Positions 8,228 to 16,539 of a DNA stretch of 64,000 nucleotides are shown here, one piece after another. The stretch spans positions 62,001-126,000 of the forward strand of contig JBOGOC010000061.1 in assembly GCA_050747525.1 (NCBI GenBank). Direction: 5' to 3'. Every line of letters begins with the position of its first letter. Within the stretch, counting starts at the first letter, position 1. Position numbers and translations under genes: made by a program. Under the pieces are notes generated by a model that worked only from the letters and a program-made list of their open reading frames with translations, did no database searches and was not told the origin of the DNA. The stretch is from JBOGOC01 sp050747525. GTDB lineage: Bacteria; Acidobacteriota; Polarisedimenticolia; JACPZX01; DASXTC01.

Positions 8228-8672
8228 CCTCCCCGATCTGGACGCACTGCTGAATCGACTCCCCCACGCCGGCACCGCCCGCCTTCCCGACGCCATCCTG
8301 TCCCTGGAGCCCGGGGCCCGCGTGACGGCCATCCACGCGGTGAGCGCCGGCGACCCGCGTGTGAGCGTCACCGGAGAGCTGCCGGCCGTCCTGCTCGTGG
8401 AGCTGATGGCGCAGGCGGGGGGCCTGCTCGTCGAGCAGAAAGACGGGGAACATGAAGGGGCCCTGATGGCCGGCGTGCGCCGCATGCATCTGCACGGCAC
8501 CGCGCGAGCCGGCGAGACGGTGGTGGTGGAGTGCCGGCTGGCGCGAAAACTGGGGGAGATGTACCTGATCTCCGCGTCGGCTTCGTGCGAGGGGCGGAGC
8601 CTGGCCCACGGGGAGATCCTGCTGCGCCGGGCATCCATGAGGCCGATGAAGCAGGGGACGGGAAAGCCGTGA
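8220..8672 (+). CDS. hotdog-fold protein related to 3-hydroxyacyl-ACP dehydratases
   Basis: A 150-residue protein with a GTG start overlapping the acyl carrier protein stop. The central helix LLVELMAQAGGLLVEQ matches the FabZ/FabA hotdog helix, including the Glu in VELMAQ, and GVRRMHLHGTARAGETVVVECRL is the following strand pair. The usual GHFPG stretch with the catalytic His is not present: the matching place reads RVSVTGELPAVLL. It may be a dehydratase with a rearranged active site, a thioesterase or a binding partner. Aryl-polyene clusters carry such divergent dehydratases beside carrier proteins. It overlaps the GT2 gene by GTGA. Confidence 0.65.
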   Translation: MPDLPDLDALLNRLPHAGTARLPDAILSLEPGARVTAIHAVSAGDPRVSVTGELPAVLLVELMAQAGGLLVEQKDGEHEGALMAGVRRMHLHGTARAGETVVVECRLARKLGEMYLISASASCEGRSLAHGEILLRRASMRPMKQGTGKP

Positions 8673-9361
8673 TCGGCCTGGTCATACCGGCCTACAACGC
8701 GGGGCCCACCGTGGCGGAGGCGGTGCGCGGCGGCGCGAAACATCTGCCGCGCGTCGTGGTGGTGGACGACGGATCGGCCGACGACACCGCCGCGCGGGCG
8801 GCCCAGGCCGGCGCCGAGGTGATCCGGCACCCGGCCAACCGCGGCAAGGGGGCCGCCCTGCGCACCGGCTTCGATCGGATGGCGCGCGACGGCGCCGAGG
8901 CGGTGGTCACCATGGACGCCGACCTGCAGCACGAGCCCGACCAGATCCCTCGCCTCGTGGAAGCGTGGCAGGCGATGCAGGCCGACCTGGTGATCGGATC
9001 GCGCCAGGATCACTTCGAGGCGATGAGCCGGGGGCGGCGCGCCGGCAACCGCTTCTCCTGCGGGGCGTTGCGCTTCTTCACCGGGCTGGAGATCCCCGAC
9101 TCCCAGTCGGGCTTCCGCCTCTACGGGGATCGGTTCCTGCGCGACCTGACCCTGCGGCGCGACGGCTACGACGCCGAGGTGGAGGTGCTGCTGCAGGCCG
9201 CCCGCGACCGGCGGCGCATCGCCTGCGTCCCGATCCGGATGTCGCGGCCCGACGGGGCGGCATTCAGCTCGTTCCGGCCCTGGGTCGACACCTACCGCAT
9301 CTGCCGGACGGTGGTGCACTTCAGCGTCTGCGAGCTGTGGAAAGTGCGCCGCACTGGATGA
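8669..9361 (+). CDS. family 2 glycosyltransferase (dolichyl-phosphate-mannose-synthase type)
   Basis: A 230-residue cytoplasmic GT2. Start is the GTG overlapping the previous TGA; it begins directly with the first strand (VIGLVIPAYNAG). Motifs: VVVVDDGSADDT nucleotide binding, MDADLQHEPDQIPRL with the DxD-like metal site, VIGSRQ and SGFRLY later in the domain. No membrane segment is seen, so it probably meets a lipid acceptor at the inner membrane. In aryl-polyene loci a GT2 of this kind decorates or anchors the product; as the last gene of the LolA-ACP-hotdog operon it fits that role. A general polyprenyl-phosphate sugar transferase remains possible. Confidence 0.85.
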   Translation: MIGLVIPAYNAGPTVAEAVRGGAKHLPRVVVVDDGSADDTAARAAQAGAEVIRHPANRGKGAALRTGFDRMARDGAEAVVTMDADLQHEPDQIPRLVEAWQAMQADLVIGSRQDHFEAMSRGRRAGNRFSCGALRFFTGLEIPDSQSGFRLYGDRFLRDLTLRRDGYDAEVEVLLQAARDRRRIACVPIRMSRPDGAAFSSFRPWVDTYRICRTVVHFSVCELWKVRRTG

Positions 9362-9424
9362 TCCCCCCGGAAGCCGTGTAGGATGGGCCCTCGCCGGCCT
9401 GCCGCCGAACGGGAGAACCCATTC

Positions 9425-10861
9425 ATGCGCAGCACTCTGCTCGTCGCCTTCGTGGTCAGCTTCACCGCCGTCCCCGCCGTGGTGGACGCGGCGACCCCTC
9501 GCGAATCGCTCAAAACGAAGACCGTCGCCGCTCTGGACAAGCACCAGGCCGAGCTGATCGACCTGTCGGACAAGGTGTGGAGCTTCGCCGAGACCGCCCT
9601 GCGCGAGACCCGCTCGTCCGCGCTCCTGGCCGACTACGCGCAGCAGCAGGGGTTCCAGGTGACCCGGGGCGTGGCCGACCTGCCCACCGCCTTCACCGCG
9701 ACCTTCGGTTCGGGGAGCCCGATCATCGGGATCATGGGCGAGTACGACGCCCTGCCCGGCCTTTCGCAGAAGGCTCAACCCTCCCGCGAGGCGATGCAGT
9801 CGGGAGCGCCGGGACACGGCTGCGGACACAACATGTTCGGTGCGGCCAGCATGGGGGCCGCGGTGGCCATCAAGGAGATGATCCAGTCGGGATCCCTGAA
9901 GGGGACGGTCCGCTTCTACGGCACGCCGGCCGAGGAAGCGGTGGGCGGCAAGGTGTACATGGCGCGCGCGGGGCTCTTCTCCGACCTGGACGTGGTGCTG
10001 GCCTGGCATCCCGACTCGGTCACCAAGGCCGACACCAGCAGCTCGCAGGCCCTGGTCGACCTGGTGGTCGAGTTCAAGGGGAAGGCGGCCCACGCCGCGT
10101 TCGACCCCTGGAACGGACGGAGCGCCGTGGACGCCATGGAGCTGTTCACCCACGGCATCAACATGCTGCGCGAGCACGTGCGCCCCACCGTGCGCATGCA
10201 CTACACGATCCAGAAGGGAGGGGATGTCCCCAACGTCGTCCCCGAGTACGCGCGGCTCTGGCTCTGGCTGCGCGACCGCAAGCGCGCCGGCGTGGAAGAG
10301 GTGCTGTTGCGCGTGCGGGACGCGGCCGAAGGGGCCGCCCGCATGGCCGGCGTCGACCTGAAGTTCACCGTGCAGGGAGGCGACTACGAGATCCTGGTGA
10401 ACGAGCAGGGGGCGCGCCTGCTGCACGAGAACCTGCTGTGGCTCGGCCCGCTCACCTACACCGACCCGGAGCAGCAGTTCGCCCGCGCCCTGCAGAAGGC
10501 GACCGGCGTGGATCCCACCGGCATGGACGGCTCCATCCATTCCTGGGATGAGCGCGACGAAGAAGGGGGCTCGACCGACGTGGGGGACGTGAGCTGGGTC
10601 GTCCCCACCCTGCACCTGAGCGTGGCCACCGCCCCGGCCAAGACTCCCTGGCACGCGTGGCCGGTGGTGGCGGCGGGCGGCATGTCGATCGGCCACAAAG
10701 GAATGATGCACGCCTCGCGCACGCTGGCCGCCACCATGGTGGACCTGTTCGAGGACGCCGAGACGAGGGCCGCCATCCGGCGCGAATTCGACGACAAGAC
10801 GCGCGGGCAGGTGTACAAGCCTTACATCCCCGACGGCCCGCCGCCGGCGCCCCCGAACTGA
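9425..10861 (+). CDS. secreted M20-family amidohydrolase (AbgB-like)
   Basis: A 478-residue zinc amidohydrolase. The ATG at 9425 gives a clean signal peptide (LLVAFVVSFTAVPAVVDAA); an ATG 42 bases upstream only adds a charged lead. M20 features in order: GIMGEYDALPGLS near 103-113, the GHGCGHN metal motif at 130-136, TPAEEAVGG with the catalytic Glu pair, then a dimerisation domain (KGKAAHAAFDPWNGRSA). The GHGCGHN and C-terminal GGMSIGHKGM blocks are those of aminobenzoyl-glutamate-utilisation protein B and p-aminobenzoyl-glutamate or indole-acetyl-amino-acid hydrolases. It probably cleaves amide-linked amino acids in the periplasm. It stands alone, convergent with the first Cys-rich peptide gene. 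Confidence 0.85.
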   Translation: MRSTLLVAFVVSFTAVPAVVDAATPRESLKTKTVAALDKHQAELIDLSDKVWSFAETALRETRSSALLADYAQQQGFQVTRGVADLPTAFTATFGSGSPIIGIMGEYDALPGLSQKAQPSREAMQSGAPGHGCGHNMFGAASMGAAVAIKEMIQSGSLKGTVRFYGTPAEEAVGGKVYMARAGLFSDLDVVLAWHPDSVTKADTSSSQALVDLVVEFKGKAAHAAFDPWNGRSAVDAMELFTHGINMLREHVRPTVRMHYTIQKGGDVPNVVPEYARLWLWLRDRKRAGVEEVLLRVRDAAEGAARMAGVDLKFTVQGGDYEILVNEQGARLLHENLLWLGPLTYTDPEQQFARALQKATGVDPTGMDGSIHSWDERDEEGGSTDVGDVSWVVPTLHLSVATAPAKTPWHAWPVVAAGGMSIGHKGMMHASRTLAATMVDLFEDAETRAAIRREFDDKTRGQVYKPYIPDGPPPAPPN

Positions 10862-10870
10862 TCCGGGATT

Positions 10871-11182
10871 TCAGTCCCTGCAGATGAGGCCCGAGGGCGT
10901 GCTGTAGCAGCACGGGTTGCACGAAACCCTCGGATGCCCGTTGTAACTGCAGGTACAGAAGGGGCGACCCTTGCAGTCCTTGCAGCCTGGAACCTCGGTG
11001 GCGCCGGGAGGCGCCTGCGCGCACTCGCCGTCCGAGGCATCCGGGGACGTCTGCTCGACCACCACGGCATCGTCGGACGCGCTCAGCGAAGCCATGAGGG
11101 CAGGAGCCCCGACCAGCGCCGCCGCCAGCACGGCAACCGCGCCAAGGATCAGAAGCACGGGCGAGCTCTTGATTCTAGTCAC
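10871..11182 (-). CDS. small secreted nine-cysteine peptide, member 1
   Basis: A 103-residue product from a GTG start with AGGAGG 6 bases before it. Residues 1-33 are a signal or membrane segment (LLILGAVAVLAAALVGAPALMA); then an acidic, low-complexity spacer; then a C-terminal core with nine cysteines in the order C-x12-C-x2-C-x5-C-x1-C-x9-C-x2-CC-x8-C. The core is otherwise Gly/Pro/Arg-rich (KGRPF, NGHPRVS). The same plan, nine Cys after a signal plus spacer, is found in the neighbour at 11395-11688 and in the gene at 52565-52831. No known family was recognised. It could be a structural, metal-binding or antimicrobial peptide; no RiPP-type modifying enzyme lies next to it. Confidence 0.75.
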   Translation of the reverse strand: MTRIKSSPVLLILGAVAVLAAALVGAPALMASLSASDDAVVVEQTSPDASDGECAQAPPGATEVPGCKDCKGRPFCTCSYNGHPRVSCNPCCYSTPSGLICRD

Positions 11183-11188
11183 TGTTCC

Positions 11189-11194
11189 CCTCCT
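11189..11194 (-). promoter_or_regulatory. ribosome site of Cys-rich peptide 1
   Basis: AGGAGG on the minus strand, 6 bases before a GTG start, fixes the reading frame of this small gene. Confidence 0.6.
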
Positions 11195-11359
11195 GAAAGA
11201 GGCCTCATGACCGGGTGCGCCGACGGCGGCCGGGCCTGAGGGTACACCGGCCCTTATACCTCAGGCAGCATCCTTCGAACAAGACGATGCGAGCGGCGGG
11301 CCCAGGGAAGGAGCGATGCACGGGACTCTTCGGAGTGTCAAGCGGGCCGTCAAGGAGCC

Positions 11360-11384
11360 GGAGACGGGACGGGGGCCCGTCTCC
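11360..11384 (-). terminator. hairpin between the two Cys-rich peptide genes
   Basis: GGAGACGGG at 11360-11368 pairs perfectly with CCCGTCTCC at 11376-11384 around a 7-base loop. It begins about 10 bases past the stop of peptide 2 in the direction of transcription. No run of T follows, so it may be a weak terminator or a 3'-end protecting stem that separates two independently expressed genes. The rest of the 11183-11394 gap shows no gene. Confidence 0.45.
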
Positions 11385-11394
11385 GACCGCTACA

Positions 11395-11688
11395 TCACGT
11401 GATGCAGGCTATCTCGCCTCCACAATTGTAGCAGCACACTTTTGTAGTGCAGAAGATCAAGTTGCACCCCTCCATGATAGGGCAGATCCGACACACAGCG
11501 TTCGTTTCGTCGGGCACGACAGCAGCGGGCGTTGTGTTGGACTTGTCACAGGACGTCTCGGCGGCCAACGGCTGTGCGCTGACCACGTCCTGGCTCTGAT
11601 CCATGGTCACGATGGTGGTCGCACCGCTGACGAACAGTAGCCCAAGGGCCATTGTGGTCAGCAGGAAGGAGTTCAGCTTTCTCCTCAT
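11395..11688 (-). CDS. small secreted nine-cysteine peptide, member 2
   Basis: A 97-residue product. The ATG at 11688 is backed by GGAGGAG 6 bases upstream; a longer in-frame start would add 28 residues ahead of the signal and was rejected. Residues 1-27 are a signal peptide (FLLTTMALGLLFVSGA), followed by a polar spacer and a core with nine cysteines: C-x18-C-x2-C-x5-C-x4-C-x4-CC-x2-C-x5-C. The C-x2-C-x5-C start of the core and the CC pair are shared with member 1. The core is more hydrophobic (NLIF, KVCCYNCGG, EIACIT). Function unknown. No modification or export gene is adjacent. Confidence 0.75.
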   Translation of the reverse strand: MRRKLNSFLLTTMALGLLFVSGATTIVTMDQSQDVVSAQPLAAETSCDKSNTTPAAVVPDETNAVCRICPIMEGCNLIFCTTKVCCYNCGGEIACIT

Positions 11689-11694
11689 GGCACT

Positions 11695-11701
11695 CTCCTC
11701 C
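11695..11701 (-). promoter_or_regulatory. ribosome site of Cys-rich peptide 2
   Basis: GGAGGAG on the minus strand, 6 bases before the ATG at 11688; the strength suggests the peptide is made in quantity. Confidence 0.6.
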
Positions 11702-11812
11702 ACATAAGAGGTTGATGGAAGACAGTTGCACCACGGTGCCGGGGCTGCGGCGGAGGCCCCACTGCTGAGCATGATTCTCTCACCGATCAGCCGGAAGGGA
11801 TCACAATTTTCT

Positions 11813-11847
11813 GCTACCAGCTACCGGCTACGCTCGCTACGAGCCGG
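11813..11847. repeat. clustered GCTAC repeats with an overlapping inverted repeat
   Basis: GCTAC begins at 11813, 11820, 11827 and 11836, so three of the copies are spaced by exactly 7 bases. The last two sit in an inverted repeat CCGGCT (11824-11829) / AGCCGG (11842-11847). The block lies in the 203-base gap between the Asp-box protein stop and the start of Cys-rich peptide 2, about 125 bases upstream of that peptide, where a regulator could bind. No other gene was seen in this gap. Confidence 0.35.
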
Positions 11848-11891
11848 AACGCCCGAGGATAGTCAGACGTGCCGGCCGCGGCCCGCACAGA

Positions 11892-14800
11892 CTACTCCGC
11901 CCGCCACTCAGGCACGCGACCCGGCGTCCAGGGGGCGCCGGCGGCTTCGGCCTGATCCTCGAGCCGCTTGAGGTCCTGCAGGATCACCGCGCGCACCTCC
12001 GCCAGCGTGCGGCCGAGCTGCCCGGCGGCGATCTCGTAGCCGCGCTGATGGGTCGCGGTGGCGTCCGACGTCGCGTTCCAGTGCCCCTGCACCACCTGCT
12101 GCACGCGGTCGGAGATGGACGGCGGGGTCGGCTCGTTGCGGCTGCCGCGTGTGGAGTCTCCGTTCAGCTCGATCCCCAGGTCCTTGAGGCGTCCCTCGAT
12201 GCGGCGCGCCTCCTGGGCGAGGCGCGGGTCGGCCCCCGGCGTGTCCTCCAGGGCCTTCTTGATGTAGCTCACGCGCGTCTGAGCCTCGTCGAGCGCGCGC
12301 GAAGTCCCCATCACGGCTCGCTGCAGGCGTGCGGTCTTCTTCTGGAACTCCAGCAGGGCGGTCCGGTCCTTCGAGGGGAGCGAGGCATGACCGAGCGGGG
12401 CCGCGGTGAAGCTCTCCGGCCCGGCGAGCTGCGTCTCCTGCCCGTCCACGCGCTTCGACAGGGTGACCGTGTAGGTGCCGGGCGCCATCAGGGGCCCCAG
12501 GGTCGGATCGGACCACAGGTTGTCGGTGACGGGAGGTTTCAGATCGGTGGGCGACGACGGCGGCAGGCGCAGGTCCCACGCCACGCGCTGCAGGCCCGCC
12601 TTGGGGGAGGCGGTCAGGCGCCGCACCACCTGTCCTTCCTCGTCGCGGACGGTCAGCAGCAGGGTGGGCTCCTCTTCGCGGTCCTCGGCGCGCAGCGTCT
12701 CCCAGGCCGGGTAGGAAATCTCGTCGCCCTTCTTGATGGCGGCCGACTCGGCTTCCTGCCGCGTCTTCTTCTTCGACTTGATCTCGTCCTTGAGATAGGC
12801 GGTGAAGATGGCCCCGAAGGGCGGGTTGGGGGCCGTGTAGAAGCTGTCCCCCTGCATCCCCTTCTCTCGCAGCCCCACCGGCGACACGGATGGGATGTAC
12901 ATCATGGCCAGCTTGACCGGGAAGAGCGCGGCCTCGCGCTCCAGCATCTCGTCGTTGATGGCGCGCAGGGGGGTGTAGTCGTCCAGGATGTAGAAGCCTC
13001 GCCCGAAGGTCCCCACCACCAGGTCGTTCTCGCGCTTCTGGATGGCCAGGTCCTTCACGGTGATGATGGGGATCCCTCCCTTGAGCTGGACCCACCGGCG
13101 CCCGCCGTCGGACGTGAAGAAGACGCCGAACTCCGTCCCCGCGAACAGCAGGCTGGCATCGCGAGGGTCCTCGACCAGGGCGTAGACGGACCCGCGCTCC
13201 GGCAGGTCACCCGCGATCGACACCCACGTGCGCCCCCGGTCGGGACTGCGCAGCAGGTAGGGCTTGAAGTCTCCCATCTTGTGGTTGTCGAACGCGGCGT
13301 ACACCACCCCCGCGTCGTGGCGCGACGCGGTCAGCCGGCTGACGTAGGTCATGTCAGGGACGCCGGTGAACTTCTCCACGCGGCGCCAGGTGCTCCCGCC
13401 GTCCTCGGAGACCTGCACCAGGCCGTCGTCCGTGCCGACGTACAGGACCCCTTCATCCACCGGCGACTCGTCCAGCGACACGATGTTGCCGAAGAACGAC
13501 GTCGAGGCATTCTTGGCGACCGAGTCGACGCTCCACACGCGCCCCATCACCTTGAGCTTGTTGCGATCGATCTGGCGGGTCAGGTCGGGGCTCACCGCGC
13601 GCCAGGACTCGCCTCGATCGTCGGAACGAAAGAGGCGGTTGGCCGCGAAGTAGAGGCGCGTCCCGGAGTGGGGGCTGATGATGAGAGGCGAGTCCCAGTT
13701 CCAGCGCAGCGACTCCCCGGGGGTCTCCGGCTGCGGCTGGATGTCGATCGTCTCGCCGGTGCGCCGGTCGTGGCGCACCAGCACGCCATGCTGCGACTGT
13801 GAATAGACGATGTTGGGGTTGTCCGGGTCGACCTGGCTCTGGAAGCCGTCCCCGCCGGTGGTCACGAACCAGTCGGCGTTGATGATGCCGTTGGCCGTGT
13901 TCGTGCGTGCAGGCCCGCCCAGCGTGAAGTTGTCCTGCGTGCCGCCATACACATGATAGAAGGGCGAGCCATTGTCCACGGTCACCTTGTAGAACTGAGT
14001 GACCGGAAGGTTCGTGAAGAACCGCCACGTGGCGCCCCGGTCGAACGACTCGTACACCCCGCCATCGCATCCGGCGATCAGGTGGTCGGTCTGCTGCGCG
14101 TCGATGATCAGCGCGTGATTGTCGATGTGCTTGTAGCGCTCCCCGACCTTCTTGAAGGACTTCCCGCCGTCCTCGGTCACCTGCAGCCAGGTGTCGAGCG
14201 AATAGACGCGATCGGGGTCCTTCGGGTCGGCCACCAGCTCGTTGTAGTACTGCGGGCTGGTCGCGACGTAGTCGCTCATCTTCTCCCAGCTGCCGCCGGC
14301 GTCGCGGGATCGGTAGAACCCGCCGGTCTTGTTGGCGGCCTCGATGATGGCGTAGACGGTGTCGGGAGAGGCGGGAGAGATGGCCAGGCCGATGCGCCCC
14401 GTGTCCTCCTTGGGGAGCCCCGACTCGAGTTTCTTCCAGGTGGCCCCGCCGTCGGTCGACTTGTGGATGCCGGACTCGGGTCCGCCGTTGATGAGGGTCC
14501 ACACGTGGCGCCGGCGCTGGTAGGCCGAGGCGTACAGGACGTCGGGGTTGCGCGGATCCATGTGGACTTCGTTGATCCCCGTCTCGGGCGAGACGCTCAG
14601 GATCAGCGACCAGTTCTTCCCGCCGTCGGTCGTCTTGTAGAGCCCGCGCTCGCCACCCGAAGCCCACAACGGGCCCTGCGCCGCCACGTACACCACGCGC
14701 GAGTCGCGCGGGTCGATGAGGATCTTCCCGATGTGCTCGGACTTCTTGAGCCCCATGTTCTCCCAGGTCTTCCCCCCGTCGAGCGATCGGTAGACGCCGT

Positions 14801-15218
14801 CTCCGTAGCCCACGCTGCGCTGGCTGTTGTTCTCGCCGGTCCCCACCCACACCGTGAGCGGGTTCTTCGGATCGAGGGTGATGCAGCCGATGGAGTACGA
14901 GCCCTGCGAGTCGAAGATGGGGGACCACGTCGTCCCCGCGTTGGTCGTCTGCCACACGCCGCCCGACGCCACCGCCACGTACCAGGTGCGCGGGTCGGAG
15001 GGATGCACCGCGATGTCGCCCACCCGGCCCGAGGTGAGGGCGGGGCCGATCCCGCGCAGCCGGAGCCCGCTGAAGGTGTCGGACTTCCAGAGAGTCTTCT
15101 TTTCCTCGTCCTTCCCCGCGTCCTTCTTGGCCGCGGCCGCGATCAGGGGGACCGACAGGCCGGCCATCAGGCCGGCGCACACCAGCAGAGTCGAGAGCCG
15201 TGCGGACGCTCGCATCAT
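11892..15218 (-). CDS. large secreted Asp-box (sortilin/VPS10-like) beta-propeller protein
   Basis: A 1108-residue exported protein: signal peptide at 1-28 (STLLVCAGLMAGLSVPLIAAAA) followed by a lysine-rich linker. Residues 45-700 hold at least ten Asp-box (SxDxGxTW) turns, such as SLDGGKTW, TTDGGKNW, STDGGATW, SDDRGESW and SEDGGSTW, which form BNR/sortilin propellers. From about 700 the protein changes to a strand-rich region (LLTVRDEEGQVVRRL, typical immunoglobulin-like) and then a charged helical tail. Such proteins are often labelled glycosyl hydrolase, but no sialidase active site is evident; protein or glycan binding is as likely. Abundant in Acidobacteriota, Gemmatimonadota and Bacteroidota. 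Two ATGs in a row; the first is used. Weak -10 (GATAAT) upstream. Confidence 0.85.
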   Translation of the reverse strand: MMRASARLSTLLVCAGLMAGLSVPLIAAAAKKDAGKDEEKKTLWKSDTFSGLRLRGIGPALTSGRVGDIAVHPSDPRTWYVAVASGGVWQTTNAGTTWSPIFDSQGSYSIGCITLDPKNPLTVWVGTGENNSQRSVGYGDGVYRSLDGGKTWENMGLKKSEHIGKILIDPRDSRVVYVAAQGPLWASGGERGLYKTTDGGKNWSLILSVSPETGINEVHMDPRNPDVLYASAYQRRRHVWTLINGGPESGIHKSTDGGATWKKLESGLPKEDTGRIGLAISPASPDTVYAIIEAANKTGGFYRSRDAGGSWEKMSDYVATSPQYYNELVADPKDPDRVYSLDTWLQVTEDGGKSFKKVGERYKHIDNHALIIDAQQTDHLIAGCDGGVYESFDRGATWRFFTNLPVTQFYKVTVDNGSPFYHVYGGTQDNFTLGGPARTNTANGIINADWFVTTGGDGFQSQVDPDNPNIVYSQSQHGVLVRHDRRTGETIDIQPQPETPGESLRWNWDSPLIISPHSGTRLYFAANRLFRSDDRGESWRAVSPDLTRQIDRNKLKVMGRVWSVDSVAKNASTSFFGNIVSLDESPVDEGVLYVGTDDGLVQVSEDGGSTWRRVEKFTGVPDMTYVSRLTASRHDAGVVYAAFDNHKMGDFKPYLLRSPDRGRTWVSIAGDLPERGSVYALVEDPRDASLLFAGTEFGVFFTSDGGRRWVQLKGGIPIITVKDLAIQKRENDLVVGTFGRGFYILDDYTPLRAINDEMLEREAALFPVKLAMMYIPSVSPVGLREKGMQGDSFYTAPNPPFGAIFTAYLKDEIKSKKKTRQEAESAAIKKGDEISYPAWETLRAEDREEEPTLLLTVRDEEGQVVRRLTASPKAGLQRVAWDLRLPPSSPTDLKPPVTDNLWSDPTLGPLMAPGTYTVTLSKRVDGQETQLAGPESFTAAPLGHASLPSKDRTALLEFQKKTARLQRAVMGTSRALDEAQTRVSYIKKALEDTPGADPRLAQEARRIEGRLKDLGIELNGDSTRGSRNEPTPPSISDRVQQVVQGHWNATSDATATHQRGYEIAAGQLGRTLAEVRAVILQDLKRLEDQAEAAGAPWTPGRVPEWRAE

Positions 15219-15250
15219 TCACCGTCTCCGATTATCGAAATGGGGCATCC

Positions 15251-16483
15251 CTATCCGCCTCGTTTCATGGCGGCGGCATGCGTGGACAGGGCCGAGAAGA
15301 TCTGATCCGGAGTGCGGTTCAGGGCCGAAGCCAGGCCCGGATCGCCGGGGGTCCCCATCGTCTGCGTCATCCAGGTGACGAATGGCTCGTACAGAGACCC
15401 CTGCTCTCCGTTGATCAGGTAATGGACGAGAATCCAGGACAGGCCGTAGGCAAGTTCGACGTCGATGTCCTTGAACTGCCCCTGGAGGAAGTGCGCCGGG
15501 TCGGGCAGGTGGCCGGCATGGCGCTCGAAGGACTCGAGGTAGACCTCGGACCTGGCGTTCCACGAGAACGGCCCTTCCTTCTGGCGGCCGCGCAGGAACT
15601 TGAAACGGTCGAGCTTGTCCTTCTTCGGGGGGCGGAGCAGCTCGATGTAGGTGGCGATGCCCTCGTCGATCCAGTAGGGCGTGCGCCTGCCGGAAGGCGC
15701 GAGACGGTCATGGACGAAATGATGAGTCACTTCGTGGCTGACGTACTGCTGGGAGATCTTGAGCGGCGCGTCGCGCCGGGAGGCGTACGTGTAGGCGATA
15801 CGCTCGTCGGGAAGGTACTGGCCGCCCGGGGTGAAACGGACGTACAGGTTGTCGAAGGCGCTCACCTTCCTGAAAGGGTCCACCGCGCCGAACACCAGCA
15901 CCGTCACCGGCTGGCCCCCGGATCCGCCGCGCCGGGGGAAGGCCAGCTGGAACGACTGGTCCGCCAGCTCGATGGCCGAGACGAGCGCCTCGCGTTCGTC
16001 GGATCGCACGTTCGTCCGCAGCGTCCATCCCTGGCCCGTCACCTCGCGCAGATCCGGCCCGGCCAGCAGATGGTCGGCGAAGCGCAGCTTGGCCTCGCGC
16101 AGATCCTGAAGGTGCGACAACGGCACCTTCCGTCCATCCGGCAGGCTGGACATCTCGGGAGTTCCCTGGATCGGCCCGAAGTAATGGAAGCCCAGGAGGA
16201 TGTCCAGCTCGCCTCCCGGCCGGTACTTCCACTGCTTCAGGCAGCCCTGAAGGTGGGCGACGAGATCCTGGGTCCTCCCGGGAGGCTCGACCTGCGCGTA
16301 GGCGGACTCGACGTAGTTGACGTACCCCATCGGGTTGACCTTGTAGCGCATGAGGGCATGGCCGGAGACGCCGGTGAGCTCGGGGGGCAGGTCGCAGCTC
16401 TTCTTGTGGAGGACCTCCTGCGGGAAGGCGGAGGTCACCGAGGCAGTCAGGATCACCAGTGCCGCAAGCCACGAACCGCGCAA
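15251..16483 (-). CDS. secreted gluzincin metallopeptidase
   Basis: A 410-residue exported protein with a TTG start (GAGGTGA ribosome site just before) and signal peptide SWLAALVILTASVTSAFPQ. The peptidase part carries HEVTH (the HExxH zinc motif) in SQQYVSHEVTHHFVH, and downstream DEGIATYIE supplies the third ligand Glu, the gluzincin arrangement of M1/M61-like and DUF1570-type enzymes. The N-terminal 130 residues contain a TonB-C-like segment (GHALMRYKVNPMGYVNYV with paired Cys), so the protein may combine a TonB-like domain with a peptidase. It lies 32 bases before the Asp-box protein on the same strand and may be transcribed with it. Confidence 0.75.
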   Translation of the reverse strand: MRGSWLAALVILTASVTSAFPQEVLHKKSCDLPPELTGVSGHALMRYKVNPMGYVNYVESAYAQVEPPGRTQDLVAHLQGCLKQWKYRPGGELDILLGFHYFGPIQGTPEMSSLPDGRKVPLSHLQDLREAKLRFADHLLAGPDLREVTGQGWTLRTNVRSDEREALVSAIELADQSFQLAFPRRGGSGGQPVTVLVFGAVDPFRKVSAFDNLYVRFTPGGQYLPDERIAYTYASRRDAPLKISQQYVSHEVTHHFVHDRLAPSGRRTPYWIDEGIATYIELLRPPKKDKLDRFKFLRGRQKEGPFSWNARSEVYLESFERHAGHLPDPAHFLQGQFKDIDVELAYGLSWILVHYLINGEQGSLYEPFVTWMTQTMGTPGDPGLASALNRTPDQIFSALSTHAAAMKRGG

Positions 16484-16526
16484 CGCTCACCTCGCAGACG
16501 GGCGCAGATCCTATCACGGGCTGTTG

Positions 16527-16532
16527 TAGACT
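16527..16532 (+). promoter_or_regulatory. -10-like TAGACT, 7 bases before a start codon
   Basis: TAGACT is followed by 7 bases and then the ATG at 16540, with no Shine-Dalgarno sequence between. The layout fits a leaderless transcript; no -35 stands out. Confidence 0.35.
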
Positions 16533-16539
16533 GGCCTTC

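Noticed and set aside
11360..11384. Reading the hairpin as a classical rho-independent terminator
   Set aside because: The stem is perfect but no T-run follows on either strand; kept only as a weak terminator or stem.
10871..11688. Cys-rich peptides as lanthipeptide or bottromycin-type RiPP precursors
   Set aside because: They begin with Sec-type signal peptides, and no LanM/LanB, radical SAM, YcaO or dedicated peptidase/exporter gene is nearby.
11892..15218. Annotating the Asp-box protein as a sialidase
   Set aside because: Asp-boxes alone mark the propeller; the arginine triad and Tyr/Glu nucleophile of sialidases were not identified.
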